DNA from: Pseudolactococcus raffinolactis NBRC 100932
GTDB taxonomy: Bacteria > Bacillota > Bacilli > Lactobacillales > Streptococcaceae
Length of the DNA: 32,013 nt
Assembly: GCF_001591765.1 (NCBI RefSeq)
Contig: NZ_BCVN01000023.1
Coordinates: forward strand, 1-32,013
Direction of reading: 5' to 3'
How positions within the stretch are numbered: position 1 is the first letter of the stretch; every line of letters begins with the position of its first letter. The notes under the pieces were generated by a model that did not search any database, was not told the origin of the DNA, and saw only the letters and a list, made by a program, of their open reading frames with translations. A program made the translations under genes and the position numbers. Positions 1-10,157 of the stretch are shown piece by piece.

Positions 1-32
1 CCCTGAAAATTCAGATGGTGTTTGTTTATCTC

Positions 33-2528
33 TTAATTCGCAACAATGTTTACTAATTTATCAGGCACTGCAATCACTTTACGGACTGTTTTACCAGCGA
101 TTAAGTCTTTGATCACATCATTTTCAAGGGCAATTTTTTCCAGTTCATCTTTTGAAGCACCTGTTGGTACCATGACTTTAGCTTTGTTTTTGCCTAAAAA
201 TTGAAGGACGATTTCGACTTCATCATCTTGAAGTTTGCTGTCGTCAAATGTTGGCCAAGCGACATAAGAAATGCCTGCTTCACCTGTTAAGGTTTGCCAT
301 AATTCTTCACCTAAATGCGGTGCGAATGGTGCTAATAACTGAATGAAGCCTTTAGCATAATCAAGTGGCAATTCAGGTAATTTATTAGCGGCATTGACGA
401 AGATCATCAGCTGAGAAATCGCCGTGTTAAATTTCAAGGCATCCAAATGTTCAGTGACTAACTTAACCGTTTCGTTATAGACACGATCCAGTTTGCCATC
501 TTTTTCAGCCGTGATTGTTTTTTCAGTCAGCAAACGATACACACGCTCGAGGAATTTATGTGAGCCTTCAAGACCTTCTGTTGACCAAGCAATGCTGGCG
601 TCGAGCGGCCCCATGAACATTTCGTAAAGACGCAAGGTATCTGCGCCGTACTGTTCAACGACATCATCTGGATTGATCACATTTTTCAATGATTTCGACA
701 TCTTGGCAGGGCCTTGCTCGAGTTCTTCACCATTTTCCAGATTATAGAACTTCCCATCACGCGCCTCAACCTTATCAGATGCCACAAGCGCACCACGACC
801 ATCGCGATAGCTTGTACCCAAAATCATCCCTTGATTATAAAGTTTTTGGAAGGGCTCTTTCGTTGGCACCACGCCAATGTCGTAGAGGAATTTATGCCAG
901 AAGCGAGCATAAAGCAAGTGAAGGACGGCATGCTCAGCACCACCGATATAGATATCAACCGGTAGCCACTCTTTTAAGAGTTCTGGATCAGCCAACTGCT
1001 CGCTGTTTTTCGGATCAATATAGCGTAGGAAATACCAGCTAGATCCCGCCCATTGTGGCATGGTGTTGGTCTCACGACGCCCTTTAACACCATCTTCACG
1101 TGTGACTGATAACCAGTCAGTTAAGTTTGCAAGTGGTGACTCACCAGTCCCTGACGGTTTAATGTCACTTGTTTTTGGTAAAACAAGCGGTAGATCTTGT
1201 TCTGGTACAGCTGTTGATGTGCCATCTTCCCAATGGATGATTGGGATTGGTTCACCCCAGTAACGTTGACGGCTAAAGAGCCAGTCACGCAAGCGATAAG
1301 TCACTTTTTCTTTACCGAAGTGATGGGTTTCTAGCCACTCGACCATTTTAGCAATGGCTTCTGACTTATCCAGACCATCTAAGAAGTCTGAATTAATGTG
1401 TAAACCGTCTTCTGTATAAGCTTCTTTTGTGACGTCACCACCGGCAATAACCGGAATGATCGGTAGATCGAATGTTGTCGCAAAATCCCAGTCACGTTGG
1501 TCATGAGCTGGTACGGCCATGATGGCACCTGTCCCGTAACTTGCAAGGACGTAGTCTGAAATCCAGATTGGAATTTCACGGCCATTGACTGGATTGATGG
1601 CATAAGCACCAGTCCAAACGCCTGTTTTTTCTTTGGCAAGGTCTGTTCTCGCCAAGTCAGATTTGAGGCTGGCTTGATGTTGATATTCCTTCACAAACTC
1701 AGCTTGACCTGGACTTGCGATTTGGTTGACCAACTCGTGTTCTGGTGCTAAAACAGCATAAGTTGCACCGAAAAGTGTATCAGGACGTGTCGTAAAGACG
1801 GTAAAGTCTTGGTCAAAGCCTTTGATTTTGAAAGCAACATTAGCACCAACTGACTTACCAATCCAGTTGCGTTGCATATCTTTAACTGACTCTGGCCAGT
1901 CCACATCTTCAAGGTCATTTAAGAGACGTTCAGCATAGGCTGTGATTTTTAGCATCCATTGGCGCATGGGTTTGCGAACGACTGGATAGCCACCACGCTC
2001 TGATGTTCCATCAGGCAGTACTTCTTCATTTGAGATAGCTGTACCAAGTTCTTCTACCCAGTTAACCGCTACTTCTGCTTCATAGGCTAGGCCTTTTTCA
2101 TAAAGTTTAGTAAAAATCCACTGTGTCCATTTATAGTAGTCTGGATCAGTTGTATTGATTTCGCGCTCCCAGTCGTATGAAAAACCAAGGGCATTGATTT
2201 GACGTTTGAAAGTCGCTATATTTTTCGCAGTAAACTCGGCTGGATCATTGCCTGTATCCATAGCATACTGTTCAGCAGGGAGACCAAAAGCATCCCAACC
2301 CATTGGATGCAAGACATTATAACCTTGTGCCCGACGCATGCGGCTAAGAATATCCGTCGCCGTGTAGCCTTCTGGATGCCCCACGTGAAGACCGGCACCA
2401 CTTGGATAAGGAAACATATCTAGGGCATAGAATTTAGGTTTATTTTTATCAGTCCCTGTTTTGAAGGTCTGATTGTCAGCCCAAAAAGCTTGCCATTTTT
2501 TTTCAATTGCTTGATGATTAAAAGTCAT
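33..2528 (-). CDS. leuS: Leucyl-tRNA synthetase
   Basis: Cytoplasmic class I aminoacyl-tRNA synthetase that charges tRNA-Leu with leucine using ATP. The 831-residue product is near the usual bacterial length. The HIGH-type signature HVGH is at residues 48-51, inside [15 protein letters not shown]. The editing (CP1) domain carries TTRPDTLFG near residue 250, and the catalytic loop KMSKS is at 609-613. The C-terminal anticodon-binding and tRNA-contact domains appear complete to the stop. The ATG at 2528 begins [12 protein letters not shown], the usual N-terminus of the family. It is transcribed alone from a promoter about 40 bp upstream. The leader is too short for a T-box, so amino-acid-responsive control of that kind is absent here. 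Identification is secure. Confidence 0.98.
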   Translation of the reverse strand: MTFNHQAIEKKWQAFWADNQTFKTGTDKNKPKFYALDMFPYPSGAGLHVGHPEGYTATDILSRMRRAQGYNVLHPMGWDAFGLPAEQYAMDTGNDPAEFTAKNIATFKRQINALGFSYDWEREINTTDPDYYKWTQWIFTKLYEKGLAYEAEVAVNWVEELGTAISNEEVLPDGTSERGGYPVVRKPMRQWMLKITAYAERLLNDLEDVDWPESVKDMQRNWIGKSVGANVAFKIKGFDQDFTVFTTRPDTLFGATYAVLAPEHELVNQIASPGQAEFVKEYQHQASLKSDLARTDLAKEKTGVWTGAYAINPVNGREIPIWISDYVLASYGTGAIMAVPAHDQRDWDFATTFDLPIIPVIAGGDVTKEAYTEDGLHINSDFLDGLDKSEAIAKMVEWLETHHFGKEKVTYRLRDWLFSRQRYWGEPIPIIHWEDGTSTAVPEQDLPLVLPKTSDIKPSGTGESPLANLTDWLSVTREDGVKGRRETNTMPQWAGSSWYFLRYIDPKNSEQLADPELLKEWLPVDIYIGGAEHAVLHLLYARFWHKFLYDIGVVPTKEPFQKLYNQGMILGTSYRDGRGALVASDKVEARDGKFYNLENGEELEQGPAKMSKSLKNVINPDDVVEQYGADTLRLYEMFMGPLDASIAWSTEGLEGSHKFLERVYRLLTEKTITAEKDGKLDRVYNETVKLVTEHLDALKFNTAISQLMIFVNAANKLPELPLDYAKGFIQLLAPFAPHLGEELWQTLTGEAGISYVAWPTFDDSKLQDDEVEIVLQFLGKNKAKVMVPTGASKDELEKIALENDVIKDLIAGKTVRKVIAVPDKLVNIVAN

Positions 2529-2563
2529 AATATTCTTTCTGTTAGTTAGTGTTAGTAGTCTTT

Positions 2564-2592
2564 ATTTTACGATAATTTCACTGTTTTGACAA
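2564..2592 (-). promoter_or_regulatory. leuS promoter
   Basis: Reading the minus strand, TTGTCA (2592-2587) and TAAAAT (2569-2564) are separated by 17 bp. The -10 lies about 35 nt upstream of the leuS ATG. This is a good sigma-A type match seen by eye; no transcription data. Confidence 0.55.
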
Positions 2593-2601
2593 CTTGCCAT
2601 C

Positions 2602-3348
2602 TCAAATCAAACTGTAGAGCAAGACCAGATCGCTCCCACTTAAAGTCAAGCCGTACTGCCGCTCAAATTTCTTAATCTTTTGCGTCAGGGTATTGCGGTG
2701 AATGTACATGGCCTTGGCCGTTTTCAGTTGGTTGCCGTCATGTTGATAGAGCTGCGTAATCAAATCCTGCGCCTCTACATCGGTCAAAAGCCCTTGCTTG
2801 ATTTTGTTTAATGGTGGACTGGTGACTTGGCCTAGACCTGCTTTGATGAGCGATTCTGAAAAACTGAGACCATGATCAAAGTTGTTTTGCTCAGTTGGAT
2901 AAAGCGTGCTGAGTTCTGTCTGATCTGCAAACAACCCCAAATAGTAGTCACATTTAACCCCTAAATCCTGTGTTAAGGTCCCCAGAACTTGCTTGATTTC
3001 TCCCTCGCTCAAGCGTTCTGCCGTCATTTTTTCAATGGCGATACCGTAGGTGGGTGTGATTTGCTTAACTTTTACGATCCCTGGGAAAATCAAGGATAGA
3101 TTTTCTGCGATTTCAGAAAAGCCTTGGGATTTGAACTGAATGACGCGGTAGGTGCCGTGGGGGAGTCGGTCGAAATCTAGGGTTTTGGCTTGAAACAAGA
3201 CATCGTTAAAGAGGCTGATTTCGCGTTGGGTCAGCTCGTTTTTGGCGATATGAAAGGGGTGACCTTGGCTTTCAAAGTTGAGGTCAGCCGGATTTTCACT
3301 TGCGCCTGTTTTGATTGGGAATAGCTTGGCTAATGCTTCTATCTTCAT
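2602..3348 (-). CDS. PucR/CdaR-type helix-turn-helix regulator
   Basis: A 248-residue putative transcription regulator. The C-terminal 60 residues form the PucR-family HTH: a DGNQLKTAKAMYIHRNTLTQKIKKFE-like segment containing the hallmark HRNTL..K..K. The N-terminal about 180 residues have no motif I recognise and would be the sensor part. The start is ATG 3348 (MKIEALAKLFPI). An upstream TTG at 3369 is possible, but it would lie inside the hairpin that ends prs. The gene follows prs by about 28 bp, after a terminator, so expression may depend on read-through. The effector and targets cannot be read from sequence. Confidence 0.8.
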   Translation of the reverse strand: MKIEALAKLFPIKTGASENPADLNFESQGHPFHIAKNELTQREISLFNDVLFQAKTLDFDRLPHGTYRVIQFKSQGFSEIAENLSLIFPGIVKVKQITPTYGIAIEKMTAERLSEGEIKQVLGTLTQDLGVKCDYYLGLFADQTELSTLYPTEQNNFDHGLSFSESLIKAGLGQVTSPPLNKIKQGLLTDVEAQDLITQLYQHDGNQLKTAKAMYIHRNTLTQKIKKFERQYGLTLSGSDLVLLYSLI

Positions 3349-3360
3349 GACTTTACCAAA

Positions 3361-3378
3361 AAACGCCAACTGGCGTTT
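3361..3378 (-). terminator. prs terminator overlapping the stop codon
   Basis: The perfect inverted repeat AAACGCCA-AC-TGGCGTTT spans 3361-3378. On the minus strand it is followed by more T residues (TTTTTTGG). It overlaps the prs stop codon (3377-3379) and sits 13 bp upstream of the next gene's ATG. Confidence 0.7.
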
Positions 3379-4360
3379 AGACTATATCTTCTGATTTGAC
3401 ACGCATTGCAAATAATGGTGACAAAGGACGATTTTCGTGAATACGGACAATGGCATCAGCGATTAAAGCTGAGATTGAAATTTCCGTAATTTTTTCAGAA
3501 TTGCGAATGCTATCTGGTAACTCGATTGTGTCTGTTACGACCAATTTCGTAATGGACGAATTTTCAATGCGTTCAAGTGCTGGACCTGATAAAACACCAT
3601 GGGTACAAGAAGCATAGATTTCAGTTGCACCAAGTTTTTTAAGCGCATTGGCCGCAAGTGTGATCGTCCCTGCAGTATCAATCATGTCATCGATCAAGAC
3701 ACATTTTTTACCTTTGACATCACCGATGATATTCATGATCTCTGCAACATTGGCACGTGGGCGACGTTTATCAATGATCGCAATCGGTGTTTTCAAGAAG
3801 TCTGCCAATTTACGCGCACGTGTAACGCCACCATGGTCAGGTGAGACAACCACAACATCACCTTCAGCACCTGTCAAGCCGATGCGTTCGAAATAATCTG
3901 CAATGAGGGGCGCACCCATGAGGTGGTCAACTGGAATGTCGAAGAAACCTTGGATTTGTGACGCATGGAGGTCAATCGTCACCAAGCGGTCAACCCCAGC
4001 TCTTTGGAGCATATTTGCGACCAATTTTGATGTGATTGGTTCGCGTGGGCGTGCTTTTCGGTCTTGACGTGCATAGCCATAATAAGGCATGACAACATTG
4101 ACTGAGCCAACAGAGGCCCGTTTCAAAGCATCAACCATGATCAACAGCTCCATCAAGTTTTCATTGACCGGACTAGATGTTGATTGAATCAGAAAGACAT
4201 GACTGCCACGAACTGACTCCTCAATATTGATTTGAATTTCACCGTCACTGAAAGTTTTAACATTGCATTTTCCGAGATCGAGTCCCATGTTTCTAGCGAT
4301 TTTTTTAGCCAGTTCCTGGTTTGAGCTGAGTGCAAATAACTTCAGGTTTGCGTACGACAT
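3377..4360 (-). CDS. prs: Ribose-phosphate pyrophosphokinase (PRPP synthetase)
   Basis: Makes 5-phosphoribosyl-1-pyrophosphate from ribose-5-phosphate and ATP for purine, pyrimidine, histidine, tryptophan and NAD synthesis. It is cytosolic and hexameric in the family. The 327-residue product has the class I layout. The flexible-loop segment [16 protein letters not shown] is near residue 100, the metal-binding region has [13 protein letters not shown], and the PRPP loop DDMIDTAGT is at 224-232. I chose ATG 4360 (MSYANLKLF) because GGAGG lies 5 nt upstream. An in-frame ATG at 4429 would add 23 residues unlike the family and is probably leader sequence. The gene has its own promoter at 4511-4539. 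Confidence 0.96.
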   Translation of the reverse strand: MSYANLKLFALSSNQELAKKIARNMGLDLGKCNVKTFSDGEIQINIEESVRGSHVFLIQSTSSPVNENLMELLIMVDALKRASVGSVNVVMPYYGYARQDRKARPREPITSKLVANMLQRAGVDRLVTIDLHASQIQGFFDIPVDHLMGAPLIADYFERIGLTGAEGDVVVVSPDHGGVTRARKLADFLKTPIAIIDKRRPRANVAEIMNIIGDVKGKKCVLIDDMIDTAGTITLAANALKKLGATEIYASCTHGVLSGPALERIENSSITKLVVTDTIELPDSIRNSEKITEISISALIADAIVRIHENRPLSPLFAMRVKSEDIV

Positions 4361-4487
4361 GACTTCCTCCGTGATTTTTGATACCCAGCCAAATGGTGCT
4401 AGACTCGTCGCTTGAACCCTTTTAAACATTCAAGGTCAGGCTTGTTCACCATGGCTAACAGGTATGGATTAGAATAATTTGAACACT

Positions 4488-4502
4488 ATCCTACTATAGG
4501 AT
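4488..4502. promoter_or_regulatory. Inverted repeat in the prs leader, possible operator
   Basis: ATCCTA-CTA-TAGGAT lies about 9 bp downstream of the prs -10 box, around the expected transcript start. Its placement would suit a repressor site or a small 5' hairpin. It does not resemble a PurBox. Confidence 0.3.
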
Positions 4503-4510
4503 ACTCTCCC

Positions 4511-4539
4511 ATTTTACTATTTTTCAAGTGTTTTGTAAA
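4511..4539 (-). promoter_or_regulatory. prs promoter
   Basis: On the minus strand TTTACA (4539-4534), a 17-bp spacer and TAAAAT (4516-4511). The predicted leader before the chosen ATG at 4360 is about 145 nt. Confidence 0.55.
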
Positions 4540-4558
4540 TGCTCCTGATAGGACTAGA

Positions 4559-5791
4559 TTAAATTAAGTCTTGGAAGAGACCTTTGACAAATAGCGCCTC
4601 GTCAAAGTTTTCCAAGTCTTGAAGACCTTCTCCAAGCCCGACTAATTTGACAGGAATTTGTAATATTTGTTGGATGGTTAAGATGATACCACCTTTTGCC
4701 GAACCGTCCAATTTTGTCAAGACAATCCCAGTTAATGGGGTGACGTTTGAAAATTCCTTGGCCTGAGAAATGGCATTTTGACCAGTTGTCGCATCCAATG
4801 CTAGCAAGGTTTCATGTGGCGCATCTGGCAATTCGCGTTTGATGATTTTGCCCATTTTTTCAAGCTCTTTCATCAGGTTATCTTTATTTTGCAAACGGCC
4901 CGCTGTATCAATCAATAGCATGTCAAACTGTTCATTCTGTGCACGTTTGACGGCATCAAAGACAACAGAGGCTGGATCAGAATTTTCTTTCCCAACAACT
5001 ACATCAACACCACTACGACGCGCCCATTCGACCAATTGATCTCTTGCCCCAGCACGGAAAGTGTCTGCAGCTGCGAGTAGGACTTTTTTGCCTTCATTTT
5101 TAAAACGGTTCGCAAGTTTACCAATCGTTGTTGTTTTCCCAACACCATTGACCCCAACGAACATCATCACGGTTAAACCATCTTGAAGGTTAAGCTGTGT
5201 ATTCAGGCCTGATTCTCCAAAATTGTCAACCATTTTTTCAATGATGACGCGCTTCACGTCGTCTTTTGACTTGGCATTTTGAAGTTTAACTTCGCGACGC
5301 AAATCATCTGTCAATTGAGTCGCCACATCAACACCGACATCACTCATGATCAGTGTGTCTTCTAGGTCTTCGAAAAATTCTTCATCGACTGAACGGAAAT
5401 TCGCTAAAAATTCATTAAAACGTGCGCCAAATGACTTGCTCGTTTTTTTCAAGGATTTCTCGTATTTTGCTTCGATTTGTTGCGGTGTTTCAGTTTCGAG
5501 CTCTGGCTCTGGTGAAACATCAGCCACTTCATCTGCTGTTACTGCTACTTCAGGTTCTGGTACAGTTTCAATCGTAACGGTATTATCTGTCGTTTCTGAA
5601 GTAGATGCTGGCACTTCAAATACTGGCTCAGACTCAGCTATATCTTCATGCTCAAGGTCTGATTCAATGTCAGTTTCTGTTTCTGCTACTGCCTCTACTT
5701 CTGATAAGTCAAATTTGAAAATATCAGCTGAGGCATTTTCTTCGATTTGTTCTTCAACTTTTTTACCAAAAATTTTATCAAATAAGCCCAT
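4559..5791 (-). CDS. ftsY: Signal recognition particle receptor FtsY
   Basis: SRP-family GTPase that docks ribosome-SRP complexes at the membrane for co-translational insertion. The product is 410 residues. Roughly residues 18-110 are very acidic and low-complexity (Glu, Asp, Val, Thr, Pro), the A domain typical of FtsY. The NG domain follows: G1 loop GVNGVGKTT with Lys219, DTFRAGARDQL, DTAGRLQNKDNLMKEL, TKLDGSAKGG and the closing GLGEGLQDLENFD. The stop of the upstream HAD gene touches its ATG (5792/5791), so they are translationally linked. It is the last gene of the rnc-smc-HAD-ftsY operon. Confidence 0.97.
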   Translation of the reverse strand: MGLFDKIFGKKVEEQIEENASADIFKFDLSEVEAVAETETDIESDLEHEDIAESEPVFEVPASTSETTDNTVTIETVPEPEVAVTADEVADVSPEPELETETPQQIEAKYEKSLKKTSKSFGARFNEFLANFRSVDEEFFEDLEDTLIMSDVGVDVATQLTDDLRREVKLQNAKSKDDVKRVIIEKMVDNFGESGLNTQLNLQDGLTVMMFVGVNGVGKTTTIGKLANRFKNEGKKVLLAAADTFRAGARDQLVEWARRSGVDVVVGKENSDPASVVFDAVKRAQNEQFDMLLIDTAGRLQNKDNLMKELEKMGKIIKRELPDAPHETLLALDATTGQNAISQAKEFSNVTPLTGIVLTKLDGSAKGGIILTIQQILQIPVKLVGLGEGLQDLENFDEALFVKGLFQDLI

Positions 5792-6598
5792 TTAATCCTC
5801 CAAAATATAGGTTTGAATCGCCCATGCAACACCATGCTCATCATTTGTGACAGGTGCGACAACATCTGCTAATGCCTTAACTTCAGGAGTCGCATTTTTC
5901 ATGGCAATACCTAGTCCCGCCCATTCTAGCATGGCTAGATCATTTTCTTCATCCCCCATAGCCATGACTTGGCTTTGATCGATGCCTAAAATGGCTGTTA
6001 ATTTTCCAAGCCCAAATGATTTGACTACGCCCTTAGGCATGATTTCTAGTAGAATATCACGAGACTTGAAAATCTCGTATTTTTCTTTTAAATTGGCTGG
6101 AATTTTAGGGATTTGTTGGTCCAGAAATTCCGCATTAATAGCACTAACTGCCTTGTTGAAAATCAGATCACGAGGAATCTCATCAAATGGCCCTTCGACA
6201 AAGCTCAGAAAAGGACTGAAGCCTTGATAGAGCGAGTTAGGATTGGTTTCATAAGCTAGACCTTCAGAGATGACATCCATTGGTAAGTCAAGCGCTGCGA
6301 GCGCTTCATGAATCTCGACTAGATCATCATAGGAAAAAGTTTTCTTTGAGAGAATCTCTCCGTTATTGCGCTGAACCAGACCACCGTTAAAGGTGATTGA
6401 ATACTCTGATACCACTAGCAAATCTAGCTCTTTCAAGATGTGCTCGATTGCTTTTAAAGGGCGACCGGTCGTGATGACCACATGAACTCCGGCAGCCTGC
6501 GCTTGTTTGATTGCGACTTTATTTTCAGTAGAAATCTGCTTATCGTGTGTGAGCAAAGTCCCATCTAAATCCAAGGCTAATAATTTTATTTTCGACAT
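5792..6598 (-). CDS. Cof-type HAD-superfamily phosphatase
   Basis: A 268-residue member of the Cof/YidA group of HAD hydrolases, which dephosphorylate sugar phosphates and other small phosphorylated metabolites. Motif I LDLDGTLL has nucleophile Asp10 and Asp12. Motif II is VITTGRP near residue 40, and motif IV is GDEENDLAML near 215, followed by GIAMKNATPEVKALAD, which is typical of Cof proteins. A large type IIB cap lies between motifs II and III. The gene sits between smc and ftsY with a 21-bp gap and no gap respectively. A HAD gene at this place is common in streptococci and lactococci. The specific substrate is unknown. Confidence 0.9.
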   Translation of the reverse strand: MSKIKLLALDLDGTLLTHDKQISTENKVAIKQAQAAGVHVVITTGRPLKAIEHILKELDLLVVSEYSITFNGGLVQRNNGEILSKKTFSYDDLVEIHEALAALDLPMDVISEGLAYETNPNSLYQGFSPFLSFVEGPFDEIPRDLIFNKAVSAINAEFLDQQIPKIPANLKEKYEIFKSRDILLEIMPKGVVKSFGLGKLTAILGIDQSQVMAMGDEENDLAMLEWAGLGIAMKNATPEVKALADVVAPVTNDEHGVAWAIQTYILED

Positions 6599-6619
6599 GT
6601 TAAGGACTTCTTTCTTTTT

Positions 6620-9600
6620 TTACTTCTGATCGGCCGCCACGAAATCTTTCAGTTTGACTGAAACGATTTTCGAGACGCCACCTTCTTGCATGGTCACACC
6701 ATACATGGCTTTGGCTGCCTTCATCGTGCCTTTTCTATGCGTCACGACGATAAACTGACTACTTTCATCAAAACGCATCATATAATCCCCGAAACGTTTG
6801 ACATTGGCCTCATCTAATGCCGCCTCAACTTCATCGAGGACGACAAATGGTACTGTCCGTACACGTATGATGGCAAATAGTAAAGCCAGGGCCGTTAGGG
6901 ATTTTTCTCCGCCACTCATGAGGTTGAGACTGGCGAGTTTTTTTCCAGGTGGCTGAACGGCAATTTCGATCCCAGCATCCAACAAATCTTCCGAAGTTAG
7001 GATGAGATCAGCCTGACCGCCACCAAACATTTGCGTGAAGGTCTTTTGAAAGGAAAGTCTGATTGCTTCAAAAGTTGATTTAAAGCGGACTTTTACTTCA
7101 TCATCCATGTCATTTATCGTAGATTCTAGCAAGGCTTTGGCCTTGAGTAAATCTTCTTTTTGCGTATTGAGAAACTCACGACGCTCATTCACTTCATCGA
7201 ATAGTTCGATAGCTGCTAGGTTGATTGGACCAAGTTTTCTAATTTGAGATTCTAGTGATTGTAGCTGACGTTCACTTTCTGACAGACTGACTAACTCTTC
7301 TGCCTGTTCTTTTGCCGCATCAAAACTCATCTGGTAGTCATTAACCAGTTTATTTTGGCGACTTCTCAAACGATTTTCAGACGTTTCAAGTGACAATTCT
7401 AATCTTGTTTTCTGAGCTAATTGATCCTGACGCTGCTTGATATTCACCGTGTTCGCGTCATCCAAATCTTCGATTTGGGCAGTCAAGTCTTCACGTTCGA
7501 AACGTAGACTGACCAGTTTAATGTTAGCAGCTTCCAGACTGTCAGATACTGCTTTCAGATGCGTCGTCAAGCTTTCAAGACGCGTTTCATTGTCTAAGTC
7601 AGATATAGTCGTTTCTTGTTGACTGGTCAAGGCTTGAATTTCAGCCTCTAAGTTGGCTTGTTCAGTGGTTAACCGTTTGATTTCACCCGCTGTATGGCGG
7701 ATATCAGACGTGACCTCAGAAAGTTTCAGTTGACTTTCTTGCAGATCTCGACGCAAGTTTTCCGTTAGTGTTTTAACTTGTGATTGACTACTTTTCACTT
7801 CAGAAATGTCGGTGTTAATCTGTGTTTTCTTCTCTTGAATCGTAACGAGTGATGCGTCATACGCTTCATTTTCAAGTGTGAGTTTGTCAATAACGGCTTG
7901 CTCGTCAGATGCATTGGAAAGCGCCAAACGACTTTCTAAGTCTTGCTTGCTTTCTAAGAGTGCTTCCTCTTTTAGGCTGTACTCTTGACTTTGTAGACGT
8001 GCTGCCTCACCTTTTTGGCGCAAGTCAGTTAAGGTTGTGGTCAAGCTCGTTTTCTGATGTTGCAATTCCTGCAAGTCTTTTTCAAATCCACGAACAGTCT
8101 GATCCAAAACGGCGACTTTTTGCGTCAAATCATCAATTTCGACATTGGTAAAAGTCGTTGAATTTTTCTTATTCGCACCACCTGAGAAAGAGCCGCCAGG
8201 TCGAATTTCTGTCCCATCAAGCGCAACGATTCTCGCTGTAAAGTTCAGCGCTCTAGCGATTTGTGTCGCATGATCATTGTTATCAACAATCAGAACACTG
8301 CCAAGCAAGTTTGAAATGGCAGGTGCAATATTTTCATCATAACTTACCAAATTTTGTGCCGTATCAATGAAACCTGGTATATTGGCAACTTGATTGGTTT
8401 TACTAAAATGACGGGGTTTAATGGTCGTCAAAGGTAAGAATGTTGCACGTCCTAAGCGTTGCGCTCTTAGGAAATTAATGGCTGATTTAGCAGCCTGTTC
8501 ATCTGAGACGATAATATTTTGAGCACCACCTGCTAGGGCAATATCCATTGCTGTCGCATACTGTTTATCAAAACTCACCAAATCAGCGACAGCACCAATA
8601 ATCCCTGGTAATTTGTCAGAGGCTTGTAAGACCGCTTTGACACCTTGATAAAAATTGGCATGACTAGCTCGGATATTTTCCAGACTTGTTAAACGTGCCT
8701 TGCCTTTGTTTAATTCATCCATGGCAGCAAACAAGCGATTCTGGGTCTGACCGATAGCCGTTTCTAGGGTCTTGAGTTCGATATCAGATGTATTGTACTG
8801 GGCTAAAAGTTGTGCTAACTCTAATTTTAGTGTTTCAGAGCGTTGGGTCGTTGCGTCTAACTCTGTTTTTAAATTGTTATATTTTTCAGCTAACGCTTGA
8901 TTTTCATCAGACTTGCTAGCAGCATTAGCTCTGATATTATCTAGCTCTGAAGTATTTTTGGTGATCGCATTAGAGAGTTGCGCTTCTTGGTTAACCAAGT
9001 CCACAAACTCTGCCCTTAAGCGTTCAATGACATCATCTGGATTTTCAGAAAAGTTATCTAGTTTACCTTGTAGCGTCCGAATTTGTGCGTCTAGCGTTGC
9101 TTTTTGAGCTTGATTGGTCTCAAGTCTGTCAGTCAAGATTGCCAATGTCTCAGATACTTCAGTCAGTTTACTTGTGAGACTTGCGATGCGTGCCTCACGC
9201 TCTGCTGCTGACTTTTGAGACATTTGAGCTTGACTGTGAAAAATATCAATTTTAGACTGAAAATCAGATTTTGCCGTTGTAAATTGTAAAATCTCAGCCT
9301 GTAACTTTTCTTGATCTCTTTCAACAGCAGATCGCGCTTGTTTTAGTTTAAGCACATCTCGCTCAAAGACTTCTTGTGCCGCATCAAGTTGTGCCAAAGT
9401 CTCCTGAACATCTTTAAATTGCGCTTGCGCACTTTCATAGCTGACTTTTTCAGCAATGATTTGTGCGACTAGAACAGAGATGTCAAGTTGCGTGCGTCGC
9501 GCATCGAGTTCCCGGAATTTCAGGGCGACATCACGTTGTGCGCGCAACGGTGTTAATTGACCGTCTAGTTCATAGATGATGTCTTCTAGACGATCCATAT

Positions 9601-10156
9601 TTTCTTGTGTTGCGGAGAGTTTAGATTCTGTTTCTTTCTTGCGATTTTTGTACTTTAAAACACCCGCTGCTTCTTCAAAAATAGCGCGACGTTCTTCTGG
9701 TTTGCTATTAAAAATCGACTCAATTTTCCCTTGAGAAATAATGGAGAAGCTATCACGGCCAAGCCCTGTATCAGTGAAAAGTTCATGGACGTCTTTTAGG
9801 CGTACTTTTTTACCGTTAATCAAAAATTCGCTATCACCATTACGATAAAGACGACGGGTAATGACAACGGTCGCTTCACTTGGCAGGTAGCCATCGGCAT
9901 TGTCAAAGGTCACGATGACCTCGGCATAGTTGAGTGCGCGGCGTTTTTGCGTACCAGCAAAGATGATATCTGGCATTTTAGCGCCACGCAGACTTTTAGC
10001 CGACTGCTCGCCTAGTGCCCAGCGCAAACTCTCAGTAACGTTTGACTTGCCTGAACCATTTGGCCCGACAATCGCCGTCACACCTGTATCAAAAGTAATT
10101 TTTGTCCGATCAGCAAAAGATTTAAAACCGACCATTTCGATTTGTTTCAAATACAT
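6620..10156 (-). CDS. smc: Chromosome partition protein Smc
   Basis: Structural maintenance of chromosomes ATPase. It dimerises through its hinge and with ScpA/ScpB compacts and segregates the chromosome. At 1178 residues it is full length. The Walker A GPNGSGKSN is at 31-39. A long coiled coil rich in Gln, Leu, Glu and Lys covers about 165-500 and 670-1000. The globular hinge is at roughly 510-660 (LPGIIGAVADLV, ALAGGAQNIIV). The ABC signature LMSGGEKS is near 1080 and the Walker B ends VLDEVEAALD with Asp1108 and Glu1109. The ATG lies 1 bp after the rnc stop and has AGGA upstream. Confidence 0.98.
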   Translation of the reverse strand: MYLKQIEMVGFKSFADRTKITFDTGVTAIVGPNGSGKSNVTESLRWALGEQSAKSLRGAKMPDIIFAGTQKRRALNYAEVIVTFDNADGYLPSEATVVITRRLYRNGDSEFLINGKKVRLKDVHELFTDTGLGRDSFSIISQGKIESIFNSKPEERRAIFEEAAGVLKYKNRKKETESKLSATQENMDRLEDIIYELDGQLTPLRAQRDVALKFRELDARRTQLDISVLVAQIIAEKVSYESAQAQFKDVQETLAQLDAAQEVFERDVLKLKQARSAVERDQEKLQAEILQFTTAKSDFQSKIDIFHSQAQMSQKSAAEREARIASLTSKLTEVSETLAILTDRLETNQAQKATLDAQIRTLQGKLDNFSENPDDVIERLRAEFVDLVNQEAQLSNAITKNTSELDNIRANAASKSDENQALAEKYNNLKTELDATTQRSETLKLELAQLLAQYNTSDIELKTLETAIGQTQNRLFAAMDELNKGKARLTSLENIRASHANFYQGVKAVLQASDKLPGIIGAVADLVSFDKQYATAMDIALAGGAQNIIVSDEQAAKSAINFLRAQRLGRATFLPLTTIKPRHFSKTNQVANIPGFIDTAQNLVSYDENIAPAISNLLGSVLIVDNNDHATQIARALNFTARIVALDGTEIRPGGSFSGGANKKNSTTFTNVEIDDLTQKVAVLDQTVRGFEKDLQELQHQKTSLTTTLTDLRQKGEAARLQSQEYSLKEEALLESKQDLESRLALSNASDEQAVIDKLTLENEAYDASLVTIQEKKTQINTDISEVKSSQSQVKTLTENLRRDLQESQLKLSEVTSDIRHTAGEIKRLTTEQANLEAEIQALTSQQETTISDLDNETRLESLTTHLKAVSDSLEAANIKLVSLRFEREDLTAQIEDLDDANTVNIKQRQDQLAQKTRLELSLETSENRLRSRQNKLVNDYQMSFDAAKEQAEELVSLSESERQLQSLESQIRKLGPINLAAIELFDEVNERREFLNTQKEDLLKAKALLESTINDMDDEVKVRFKSTFEAIRLSFQKTFTQMFGGGQADLILTSEDLLDAGIEIAVQPPGKKLASLNLMSGGEKSLTALALLFAIIRVRTVPFVVLDEVEAALDEANVKRFGDYMMRFDESSQFIVVTHRKGTMKAAKAMYGVTMQEGGVSKIVSVKLKDFVAADQK

Positions 10157-10157
10157 C

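Noticed and set aside
2529-2601. T-box riboswitch before leuS (or before metG at 23557-23671)
   Set aside because: The spaces are far too short, and no T-box sequence or specifier stem is visible.
4361-4429. 23-codon N-terminal extension of prs
   Set aside because: The family starts at MSYANLKLF and a perfect GGAGG precedes ATG 4360. The extension is leader RNA.
5346-5795. 149-codon plus-strand open frame opposite ftsY
   Set aside because: It mirrors the acidic low-complexity region of ftsY (Ser/Thr-rich nonsense), without a ribosome site.
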